In this document: in pieces, positions 42,835-50,678 of the stretch | Numbering within the stretch: the stretch's first letter is position 1 | Layout of the letters: every line of letters begins with the position of its first letter | Assembly: GCA_947650365.1 (NCBI GenBank) | Contig: OX393557.1 | Span: 55,156,972 to 55,220,971, forward strand | DNA length: 64,000 nt | Direction: 5' to 3' | Source of the DNA: Chamaelirium japonicum | Taxonomy: Eukaryota > Streptophyta > Magnoliopsida > Liliales > Melanthiaceae | Notes under the pieces: generated by a model | The model's database searches: none | What the model saw: the letters and a program-made list of their open reading frames with translations, nothing else | Told to the model about the DNA's origin: nothing | Made by a program: the position numbers and the translations under genes

Positions 42835-44321
42835 AATGTATCCATTCTAATTCATTCGTACGATCCATTCTAATTCATTCGTACAATCCATTCTAATTCA
42901 TTCGCACGATCCATTCGCATTCACTCAAACGATCCATTCTAATTCATTCATATGATCCATTCTGATTCATTCGCACGAATGTATCCATTCTAATTCATTC
43001 GCACGATCTATTCTAATTCATTCGTACGATCCATTCTTACTCATTCGTACGATCCATTCTAATTCATTCGTTCGATCCATTCTAATTCATTCGTACGATC
43101 CATTCTAATTCATTCGCACGATCCATTCTAATTCATGCATACGATCCAATCTAATTCATTCATACGATCCATTCTAATTTATTCGCACGAATGTATCCAT
43201 TCTAATTCATTCGTACATGTATGAATGAATTAGAATGGATCGTACGAATGAATTAGAGTTGATACATTTGTGCGAATGAATTAGAATGGATTGTACGAAT
43301 GAATTAGATTGGATCGTATGAATGAATTATAATGGATGATGCGTATGAATTAGAATAGATCATACGAATGAATTAGAATGGATCGTACGAATGAATTAGA
43401 ATGGATACATTCATGCGAATCCATTCTATTTCATTCGTACGATCCATTCTAATTCATTCGCACGATCCATTCTAATTAATTCATACGATCCATTATAATT
43501 CATTCGCACGATCCATTCTAATTCATTCATACGATCCATTCTAATTCATTCGCACGAATGTATCAATGGATCGTACGAATGAAGTAGAATGGATTGAATT
43601 AGAATGAATCGTACGAATGAATTAGAATAGATCTTGCGAATGAATTAGAATGGATTGTACGAATGCATTAGAATGGATCGTACGAATGAATTAGAATGGA
43701 TCGTGCGAATGAATTAGAATGGATCGTACGAATGAATTAGAAAGGATACATTCGAATTCATTTGTACGATCCATTCTAATACATTCGCACAATCTATTCT
43801 AATTCATTCGTACGATCCATTCTAATTAGAATGGATACATTCGTGCGAATGAATTAGAATGGATCGTATGAATGAATTAGAATCGATCGTACGAATGAAT
43901 TAGAATGGATCATGCGAATGAATTAGAATGGATCGTGCGAATGAATTTGAATGGATCGTATGAATGAATTAGAATGGATCGTATGAATGAAATAGAATGG
44001 ATTGTACGAATGAATTAGAATGGATCGTGCGAATGAATTAGAATGGATCGTACGAATGAGTAAGAATGGATCGTACGAATGAAATAGAATGGATCGTATG
44101 AATGAATTAGAATGGATCGTGCGAATGAATTAGAATGGAACGTACGAATGAATTAGAATGGATACATTCGTGCGAATGAATTAGAATGGATCATACGAAG
44201 GAATTAGAATGGATCGTATGAATGAATTAGAATGGATCGTACGAATGAATTAGAATGGATCGTACGAATGAATTAGAATGGATACATTCGTGCGAATGAA
44301 TTAGAATGGATCATACGAATG
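42835..44321. repeat. 23-bp satellite, alternating blocks up to the LINE
   Basis: Minus 42835-43217, plus 43218-43412, minus 43413-43564, plus 43565-43754, minus 43755-43827, plus from 43828. Switches used are TACATGTA (43214), the common junction (43403-43422), ATCAATGGATCG (about 43563), ATTCGAATTC (43750) and CTAATTAGAATGG (43823). The last 500 bp are uninterrupted plus orientation. Confidence 0.86.
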
Positions 44322-44335
44322 AATTAGAGTTGATA
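44322..44335 (+). repeat. Target-site duplication, left copy
   Basis: AATTAGAGTTGATA lies immediately before the inserted DNA. It matches the right copy at 50665-50678 at 13 of 14 positions and the unoccupied paralogue at 4095-4108 at all 14. Confidence 0.8.
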
Positions 44336-44363
44336 ATATGGGTCATACGAATGAATGGAATGG
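44336..44363 (+). other. Satellite-like filler at the LINE 5' junction
   Basis: Between the left target duplication and clear LINE sequence (AGACGGCGGGTGCGAGG) lie 28 bases containing GGTCATACGAATGAATGG, an imperfect satellite unit with one base missing. This fits the reverse transcriptase jumping to nearby satellite DNA, or a rearranged junction. The two upstream in-frame ATGs (44351, 44360) of ORF1 lie here. Confidence 0.6.
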
Positions 44364-45529
44364 AGACGGCGGGTGCGAGGAGGATGGTAACAGGTGAAAA
44401 TGGCGATTTGGGCAAAGGTGTTAGGATCTCGTGCTTTCATGGGGATTCTTCTTCTCCTGCGGAGCTGATTCGAGATTCCCAGATCTCAGGAGCCTTGAAC
44501 CCTAGGGCGAAAACTTCTCAGCCCTATAATGCTCCAATAAATGATGATTCTAGACCTTTGATTGATGAAATTCCTCAGGATCTTGCTACGAATGTTTCAA
44601 AGAATTTCTCAGTTCTGCATAACCCAAAGCCATCACCTGATTTCCCATTACCAAAAACATGGAAATCACTTTTTCAAAAAGACCCTACCTCCACCTCTCT
44701 GCTATTCTCGCAGCCTTTGATTCTTGATGGAGATCGGTTAGGAGCAGATATATCCCAAGAGGATATAGATGAAGGGAAAAATCATTGGCAATTCAGCATC
44801 GTGGGTCATCTTATGGGGAAAAAACCATTTTACAAAGCTTTGAGATCATCTCTTCTTCGGGCATGGCGTTGCAAAGGAATTTTCTCTATGTCATCCTTGG
44901 AAAATGGCATGCTGATTTTTAAATTCTCTGATGAAGATGATTTCAAGAGAGTCCTACAATCTGGCCCATGGAATTTTGAAGGTCGACCTTTGTTTCTATG
45001 GGAATGGAAGCCTGGTGATGATCTTGCTCGGAAAGTGTTTGATAAATTTCCTATATGGATTCGGCTACCAAATCTCCCCTTGGAATTCTATGCTTGGAAT
45101 AGCTTTTGCAAGATCGGCAGTGTGTTGGGTACACCCCTAAGAATAGATGAACCAACAAAGAAGAAAATCAGGCCAAGCTTTGCAAGACTGTGTGTAGAAA
45201 TTTCCTCTTCTTCTAAGTTGGTGGACACTATTCCTATCTTTATCAAAGGTGTTTTTGCTTTTGATCAACCAGTTGTTTATGAATGGAAACCTCCTATTTG
45301 TGCACATTGTTCTTCTTTTGGACATCCTACTTTTGATTGTCCCTCCAATATTAGCAAGCCTAAAGTCTGCAAAAGCAAATGGATTCCCAAAATCAGTAAA
45401 CAATCTCAGCCTTTGCATCTATCTAACCCTTTTGGTGCTTTAACTGAAGAATCTGAGCCTAAATCTACAAATCCTGCTGATATGGTGAAATTGAATTCAG
45501 CTAGTCATGCTCAAGAGGGTGATAAATAG
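44351..45529 (+). CDS. LINE ORF1 protein, N-terminal part (DUF4283 and CCHC zinc knuckle)
   Basis: ORF1 of plant L1 elements is an RNA-binding chaperone that packages the transcript. From the ATG at 44351 the product is 392 residues. A DUF4283-like region spans about residues 144-245 (44780 onward), with hallmarks such as FKFSDEDDFKRVLQSGPWNF and FPIWIRLPNLPLEF. A zinc knuckle C-x2-C-x4-H-x4-C follows at residues 317, 320, 325 and 330 (45299-45340), preceded by YEWKPPIC as is typical of plant LINE ORF1. The frame is open back to 44306, but that ATG lies in host satellite left of the target duplication, so it is not an element start; 44360 is an alternative. The amber TAG at 45527-45529 ends the frame early; the same frame then stays open to 46207. 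The protein is probably truncated, unless the stop is read through. Confidence 0.85.
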   Translation: MNGMETAGARRMVTGENGDLGKGVRISCFHGDSSSPAELIRDSQISGALNPRAKTSQPYNAPINDDSRPLIDEIPQDLATNVSKNFSVLHNPKPSPDFPLPKTWKSLFQKDPTSTSLLFSQPLILDGDRLGADISQEDIDEGKNHWQFSIVGHLMGKKPFYKALRSSLLRAWRCKGIFSMSSLENGMLIFKFSDEDDFKRVLQSGPWNFEGRPLFLWEWKPGDDLARKVFDKFPIWIRLPNLPLEFYAWNSFCKIGSVLGTPLRIDEPTKKKIRPSFARLCVEISSSSKLVDTIPIFIKGVFAFDQPVVYEWKPPICAHCSSFGHPTFDCPSNISKPKVCKSKWIPKISKQSQPLHLSNPFGALTEESEPKSTNPADMVKLNSASHAQEGDK

Positions 45530-46207
45530 ATAAATACAAACCTTGCAGAGGTTTCATATCCCACACCATTCCTTGGCACTCTTAAATCAGGAGAAAAAGC
45601 TGTAGCAAATTCTATGAAAGCACCTGAGTTCAATGTTCAGTTTGATGCTCGACAGAATACTATGACAGGGGAAATCCCAAATGATATAGAGGTGGATGTA
45701 ATATTAGCGTCTGGCATAATTGTTTCTCCAAGTAAAGGAGCTTCTACTTCTACTGCAGATTTTCCTTCCACATCTTCTTTTGAATTACAAGACTCTTGTG
45801 GTCAAGTCAGTACAGAATTATCTCATTCAAATACAAATGCATTACTCAAGCCAATTCGCAAAGGTAAAGGCTCACCTTATCCCTATAAAGAACTCTCAGA
45901 TTTACATAAGGGGGATGATGAGGATGATTTAGTAAGATCTTTGAAATCTAAAGCTAGCACAGAATACTTGATGGCTATTAAGACAGCACATATTGAAGCT
46001 CCTCGAACAGAAGCACAAGCTTACAAAATGGAATGTAGAGGTGTCATTCTTGATACTATTCAGCATAAAGGGCATCCAACAGTTTTAGAATCTGATCCTT
46101 ATGATGAGATGAGTGCACCCTTAGTCACTAATGATATTAGTGCTGATGGAAGGTCATCCCCCTCTTACTTGGGCACAATTAATGCCCGAAAAATTTCTCC
46201 CCAATGA
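45530..46207 (+). pseudogene. LINE ORF1, C-terminal part beyond an in-frame stop
   Basis: This continues in exactly the same frame as 44351-45529, with no further stop until TGA at 46205-46207. The first ATG is at 45614, giving 197 residues if started there. I recognise no domain: the product is Ser/Thr-rich and probably disordered, with an acidic patch (KGDDEDDLVRSL). A single substitution in ORF1 (making TAG at 45527) explains the break better than two separate genes. The terminal TGA overlaps the ORF2 start as ATGA (46204-46207), so a full-length ORF1 would end right at the ORF2 start codon. Confidence 0.75.
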
Positions 46208-49200
46208 ATCTGGGTGTTTGGAATGTTCGAGGCCTGAATAGTGCTGATAGATGCAAGGATGTATGCAAGCTTATATCTAAATACAATATTGGATTGATTG
46301 GCTTGGTTGAAACTAAAGTGAAAGAGAAGAATATCTATAGGATTCATCACAACATCATGCCTCAGTGGAGTATTTTTACAAATCACCAATTTCATGCTGC
46401 AGGTAGAATTATGCTCCTTTGGGACCATATTAATTTTGAGGTCCAATTAGTCCTAATGACAGATCAAATCATCCATTGCTCTGTTAAATATATTCCAAGT
46501 AATAAAGTGTTCCTATTCTCTGTCATTTATGGTCATAATCTGGCCTCAGATAGAACAAGTTTATGGTCTACATTAAATGTTATTTGCCCAAATATTTCTG
46601 GACCTTGGTTAGTAGCTGGAGACTTTAATGTGATCAATTCTGCTAGTGACAAAGCAGGAGCAAATGCAGTCCCAACCATCATTTTGAGAGAATTTAATAC
46701 TGTTCTAGAGAATTGCAATCTTGAAGATATGGAGCATCATGGAGCGCACTTTACTTGGAACAATAAAGCAGTAACCACTCGTATCGCAGCAAAATTGGAT
46801 CGTGTCCTTATTAATCATCATTGGTTATTTGGTTTTCCAAATTGTTTCACAAATTTTCTCACACAAGGTACATCAGATCATTCTCCAATGGTTATTGTCA
46901 TGAATAGTTCTTGGTCTTTTGGCTCCTCTCCATTCAGGTATCTGCAGATTTGGGAAACTCATGAGGAGTACCTCTCTATAGTCTATAACTCATGGAACCA
47001 GTCAGCTCCTGGTGATCCTTTTAAGAGATTGTGCTGTAAGCTGAAGAGACTCAAGATTCTGTTTAAAGTTTGGAATAAAGAGAGTTTTGGCCATACTAAA
47101 CTCAGATGTGATAATGCTGAACGTACTTTAGAGAAGATCCAAGAGAAGATTAATCTTGACCCGTTAGACCTCAAATTAGCAGAAGATGAGAAAAAAGCTC
47201 TGGTTCATCTTAGATATGAACGAAATATTCATACAGAACTGCTTAGGCTTAAGTCTAAAGTGCAATGGTTATCTAAAGGTGACACGAACTCCAAATTCTA
47301 TCATGCCGCTATCAGAGGAAGAAGGTCCAAAACCAAAATTCTTTCTATTCTATCTTCTACTGGGGACATGTTGGATGAACCTGAAAACATCAAAGCTGAA
47401 GGTGTTCAATATTTTACAAACCTCTTTAGACAGATCAACACCAAAGATTTAAATTGCAGGGGTCTAGCGCAGCTCAATCAAGAACAAAGTGAAGAGATTA
47501 GTCAATATTTCTCTGAAGACGAGATATATTCTGCTATCCACAGCTCCCCCCCTGATAAAGCCCCAGGTCCGGATGGATATATTGCTTCCTTCTTTATAAA
47601 GAACTGGATGGTCATCAAAAATGACTTCATAGATATGATACACTATTTCTGTATACATCCTGAGAAGATATCTTCCCTCAATCATTCTTTCATAGCTCTT
47701 ATACCAAAAGAGGATCGAATTACAAGCTTTGCGAATTGTCGGCCTATCTCGCTCTGCAATTTTTCCTATAAAATTATCACTTCTATTCTTGCAAGCAGAA
47801 TGAAGACAGTCCTTCCGCAGTTGATATCTGAAAATCAACTAGCTTTCCTTAGTGGCAGACATATACAAGATGCAGTGATGATTGCCCATGAGCTTCTAAA
47901 TAAATTCCATCTTTCGATAGGAACTCCCAGAATGTGTCTTAAAGTTGATCTATGTAAAGCTTTTGATTCTGTCAGCCATTCCTTCATACTTCAAACTTTG
48001 AAGGCTATGAATTTTCCAGCAAAATGGATACAATGGATTAATTGTTGTATATCTACGGTCAAATTCTCATTGCTTATAAATGGAGCCGCAGTTGGATATT
48101 TTAAGACTTATAGAGGAATCAGACAAGGAGACCCCATCTCCCCTTATTTGTTCACTATTGTTATGAATACTCTTTCCTGTTTGATTCAAGAGGCAGTTGA
48201 AACCAAGAGAATCTCTATCCCAAAGGTGGGCAGTTTTCCTATCTCACACTTAGCCTATGCAGATGATTTACTCATTTTTTGCAAAGCTGATATACATTCT
48301 GCATCAGAGCTTGCTCAAGTTCTTCGAGAGTTCAATCAACAGTCGGGATTGGAAATTAACCATGACAAGTCAATGATTTTTTTTAATCAAAGTGTGGAAG
48401 ACAAGCAAATCTTGAGTAATATTCTGGGTTTTGGTGAAGCTAAACTCCCAGTTAAATACCTTGGACTTCCTCTTAATTCCAAAGGATTAAAACATGCTGA
48501 TTGCCAAGTTCTTTTAGACAGAATCAAGGCTAGGATTGGATCTTGGAACAAGCAACTTCTGTCCCTAGCAGGCCGGGTAGAATTGATTAAATTAGTGCTA
48601 AACTCACTACACATCTATTGGTCTGGAGTTTTTCTCTTTCCTAAATCTATGATATCAGAAATTGAAAAAATGTTTAGTAGGTTCCTGTGGGGTGGTCCAA
48701 CTCTTGCTAAAAAGATGGTTCCCATTGCTTGGAAAAAACTATGCTTACCCAAAGATGAAGGAGGCCTTGGCTTCAGAACTTTTGAGGATTGGAATATTGC
48801 AGCATTATCAAAGCATTTGTGGAGAATTTGCTCAAAAGAGAACTCTCTATGGGTTCGTTGGATCACAGCAAAATACCTTAAGAAACAAGGTATATGGGAC
48901 TGTAAAACTAGTTCTACTGCATCAAATATTTGGAGAGGAATACTCAGTATTAGGCAGCACATTAAACCTCTGATTCAAAAAGTAGTAGGTGATGGTCATA
49001 ACACTTCTTTTTGGCTTGACAATTGGCACCCAAATGGTAGACTAATTGATCTTTTCGACAAAAGGGCAATATATGACATGGGCTTAGGAGAAGATGTTAT
49101 GGTGAGTAATTTTCTTCAGGAAGGCGTTTGGTCATTCCCATATCCTTCTTCAGCATATCTATTCTCTGTTTTTGAGATGGTTAGTGAGCACAATGTCTTA

Positions 49201-50364
49201 TACCCTGAAGCTCCTGACCTTATAGTTTGGAGACCTTCCTCTAGTGGATCCTTTACCTTAAAATCAGCTTGGGATGCAATTCGTGTGAAAGGATCCCCCT
49301 TTGCTGAATCTAATTGGATCTGGCACAAGGAAAGAATAGAAAAGCATGCCTTCTGCCTTTGGAGAGCAACTCTAAGCAAGCTTCTTACTTGTGATAAACT
49401 CCATAGAAGAGGTATGCAAATTCCATCCCTATGCTCCCTGTGTTGGTCTGACAGTGAAAGCCATGATCACTTATTTTTCAAATGCTCATATTCTGGATGG
49501 ATTTGGAGATCGGTGCTAGCTAGGATGGGTATTAAGGCCACAGCACTTGGTAATCTTGGTGCTGAGATTAGCAGGCTTAAATCCAAATTTCATGGCATAG
49601 GCATGATTGCTTCTATTGCCCGCATAGCAACAGCCTGTGCTGTCTATCTTATTTGGGAGGAAAGAAATAAAAGGATTTTCGAAAGAACTTCTAGGCACAA
49701 ACGTTTACTCTTGGCTCTTATTACAAAATCAATTATTCTCAGATTATCAGACTCTCACACTAGTGATATAGACTCTCTTGAAAATCGAATATGCGTTGCA
49801 AAGTGGGGTTGTGATCTCACTCCTTTTCAAGCGACTCATCGAACCATCTCCTGGCAGAAACCCTCAAAAGAATGGATCAAGCTGAATACTGATGGAGCTA
49901 TGGAGTCTACTAATGCCTCAATTGGAGGTGTCCTCAGAGATAATGAAGGTTTAGCTATGCTTGGATATTATGGCTCTTCTAAATACAATAGCATATTGAG
50001 TGCAGAGATGGAAGCAATCGAACAAGGCCTTTCTATTGCTGCTGAAATAGGTATTTCTAAGCTTTGGATAGAATCTGACTCGCTTATTGCTGTAACCTGC
50101 ATTCAAAATACTTGCACTATTCCTTGGACTAACTATCAACAAGTCCAAAAGATCAGACATCAAATGGATCAGTTTGATCAAGTTAAAATATCCCATATAT
50201 GGAGAGAAGGGAATCAGGTAGCTGACATCTTGTCTAAAATGGGACTCCTTTCTACTCCTCTGATCAAAATCTATCCAAGTGAATTTCGAGAAAATCTTCG
50301 TATTGCAATTGCAGCTGATCAAGAGGGCAGAATTTATGACAGACATAAGAACATGGGAAGCTAG
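46204..50364 (+). CDS. LINE ORF2 polyprotein: endonuclease, reverse transcriptase, zinc-binding region, RNase H
   Basis: 1386 residues with no internal stop. The AP-type endonuclease (about 1-230), which nicks the target, has N7 (WNVRGLN), E36 (VETK), D140/N142 (GDFN), D199 (LDR) and D225-H226 (SDH). A linker includes QWLSKGDTNSKFYHA. The reverse transcriptase (about 450-760) has APGPDGY (D457), LIPKEDR, CRPISLCN, KVDLCKAFDSV (D582), GIRQGDPISPYLF, YADD (685-688), GLEINHDKS and KYLGLPL. A zf-RVT-like Cys/His segment lies at about 1049-1105 (LCSLCWSDSESHDHLFFKC). RNase H (about 1225-1355) retains D1230, E1268, D1292 and D1341 (GNQVADILSKMG). All expected catalytic residues are present, so the protein could be active. 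The start is fixed by the WNVRGLN endonuclease motif, which begins five residues after the Met, and overlaps the ORF1 stop by ATGA. Confidence 0.95.
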   Translation: MNLGVWNVRGLNSADRCKDVCKLISKYNIGLIGLVETKVKEKNIYRIHHNIMPQWSIFTNHQFHAAGRIMLLWDHINFEVQLVLMTDQIIHCSVKYIPSNKVFLFSVIYGHNLASDRTSLWSTLNVICPNISGPWLVAGDFNVINSASDKAGANAVPTIILREFNTVLENCNLEDMEHHGAHFTWNNKAVTTRIAAKLDRVLINHHWLFGFPNCFTNFLTQGTSDHSPMVIVMNSSWSFGSSPFRYLQIWETHEEYLSIVYNSWNQSAPGDPFKRLCCKLKRLKILFKVWNKESFGHTKLRCDNAERTLEKIQEKINLDPLDLKLAEDEKKALVHLRYERNIHTELLRLKSKVQWLSKGDTNSKFYHAAIRGRRSKTKILSILSSTGDMLDEPENIKAEGVQYFTNLFRQINTKDLNCRGLAQLNQEQSEEISQYFSEDEIYSAIHSSPPDKAPGPDGYIASFFIKNWMVIKNDFIDMIHYFCIHPEKISSLNHSFIALIPKEDRITSFANCRPISLCNFSYKIITSILASRMKTVLPQLISENQLAFLSGRHIQDAVMIAHELLNKFHLSIGTPRMCLKVDLCKAFDSVSHSFILQTLKAMNFPAKWIQWINCCISTVKFSLLINGAAVGYFKTYRGIRQGDPISPYLFTIVMNTLSCLIQEAVETKRISIPKVGSFPISHLAYADDLLIFCKADIHSASELAQVLREFNQQSGLEINHDKSMIFFNQSVEDKQILSNILGFGEAKLPVKYLGLPLNSKGLKHADCQVLLDRIKARIGSWNKQLLSLAGRVELIKLVLNSLHIYWSGVFLFPKSMISEIEKMFSRFLWGGPTLAKKMVPIAWKKLCLPKDEGGLGFRTFEDWNIAALSKHLWRICSKENSLWVRWITAKYLKKQGIWDCKTSSTASNIWRGILSIRQHIKPLIQKVVGDGHNTSFWLDNWHPNGRLIDLFDKRAIYDMGLGEDVMVSNFLQEGVWSFPYPSSAYLFSVFEMVSEHNVLYPEAPDLIVWRPSSSGSFTLKSAWDAIRVKGSPFAESNWIWHKERIEKHAFCLWRATLSKLLTCDKLHRRGMQIPSLCSLCWSDSESHDHLFFKCSYSGWIWRSVLARMGIKATALGNLGAEISRLKSKFHGIGMIASIARIATACAVYLIWEERNKRIFERTSRHKRLLLALITKSIILRLSDSHTSDIDSLENRICVAKWGCDLTPFQATHRTISWQKPSKEWIKLNTDGAMESTNASIGGVLRDNEGLAMLGYYGSSKYNSILSAEMEAIEQGLSIAAEIGISKLWIESDSLIAVTCIQNTCTIPWTNYQQVQKIRHQMDQFDQVKISHIWREGNQVADILSKMGLLSTPLIKIYPSEFRENLRIAIAADQEGRIYDRHKNMGS

Positions 50365-50652
50365 GATTCTGACCAAGGTGACATGTGATGCTTCTATCAG
50401 ATATTGATGTGTCTGCCCCTTTAGCATAAGGTCCAATCTTTGGTGATGGCAACAACTCTGCTCCTGGTAAAGTCTTTGCTCTATCTACTTCAGAGAACCT
50501 TAGATCTGAGAGATCTTTACTATTTTGGTTTTGTTTTCCTATTATCTTTCTGATGCCTTGTTCTATAAAAGGCCAGAGGTGTAAGGCACTTTTTTGTACT
50601 TCTTTTTCTGCTTCATGGGCGGGGTCCCTAATAAAATCCCCTGACTTTGACT
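50365..50652 (+). other. LINE 3' UTR
   Basis: 288 bp between the ORF2 stop and the A tail, with no coding potential seen and no similarity to the satellite. It is T-rich around 50520-50610 and ends in TAATAAAATCCCCTGACTTT, then the tail. In L1-type elements the 3' end is what the reverse transcriptase engages. Confidence 0.8.
50630..50635 (+). promoter_or_regulatory. Polyadenylation signal AATAAA
   Basis: A canonical hexamer 17 bases before the first A of the tail, the usual spacing for a transcript end. It supports the tail being a copied mRNA 3' end. Confidence 0.8.
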
Positions 50653-50666
50653 AAAAAAAAAAAAAA
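50653..50666 (+). repeat. LINE poly(A) tail
   Basis: Fourteen uninterrupted A residues. The last two may belong to the target duplication, since that begins AATTAG; two terminal T residues of the nicked bottom strand could have primed on the tail. Confidence 0.88.
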
Positions 50667-50678
50667 TTAGAGTTAATA
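50665..50678 (+). repeat. Target-site duplication, right copy
   Basis: AATTAGAGTTAATA follows the tail. It differs from the left copy by one G-to-A change. The satellite then resumes (CATTCGTGTGAATG) with the same variant series as at 4109 onward. Confidence 0.8.

Larger units (their letters stand above)
44336..50666 (+). mobile_element. Plant L1-type LINE (non-LTR retrotransposon), near full length
   Basis: The element has two overlapping ORFs, a 3' UTR with AATAAA, a 14-A tail and a flanking 14-bp target duplication, and no long terminal repeats. The ORF1 (DUF4283, CCHC) and ORF2 (endonuclease, reverse transcriptase, RNase H) architecture is that of plant L1 elements with an RNase H domain. 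It lies in plus orientation inside a plus satellite block. There is almost no 5' UTR: the first 28 bases (44336-44363) look like satellite, so the 5' end is probably slightly truncated. ORF2 is uninterrupted; ORF1 has one stop codon. This is the only non-satellite DNA in the window. Copying would be by target-primed reverse transcription. Confidence 0.92.

Noticed and set aside
1..44335. CRISPR array or plasmid-type iterons
   Set aside because: The 23-bp units adjoin with no unique spacers, no cas genes are present, and the only gene is a plant LINE.
45530..45613. An intron between the two parts of ORF1
   Set aside because: The frame is unchanged across the gap and fully open after one TAG. 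An intron is not needed, and LINE copies derive from RNA.
45137..50455. Short frames on the complementary strand and in alternative frames within the LINE, for example 47464-47838 and 49951-50436
   Set aside because: They lie opposite or inside conserved ORF1/ORF2 domains and show no recognisable domain of their own.
50564..50570. TATAAAA as a promoter
   Set aside because: It lies in the LINE 3' UTR with no gene downstream, only satellite; a chance match in AT-rich DNA.
44336..50666. LTR retrotransposon or endogenous pararetrovirus
   Set aside because: There are no terminal repeats, protease or integrase. An AP endonuclease precedes the reverse transcriptase, and the element ends in an A tail with a short target duplication.
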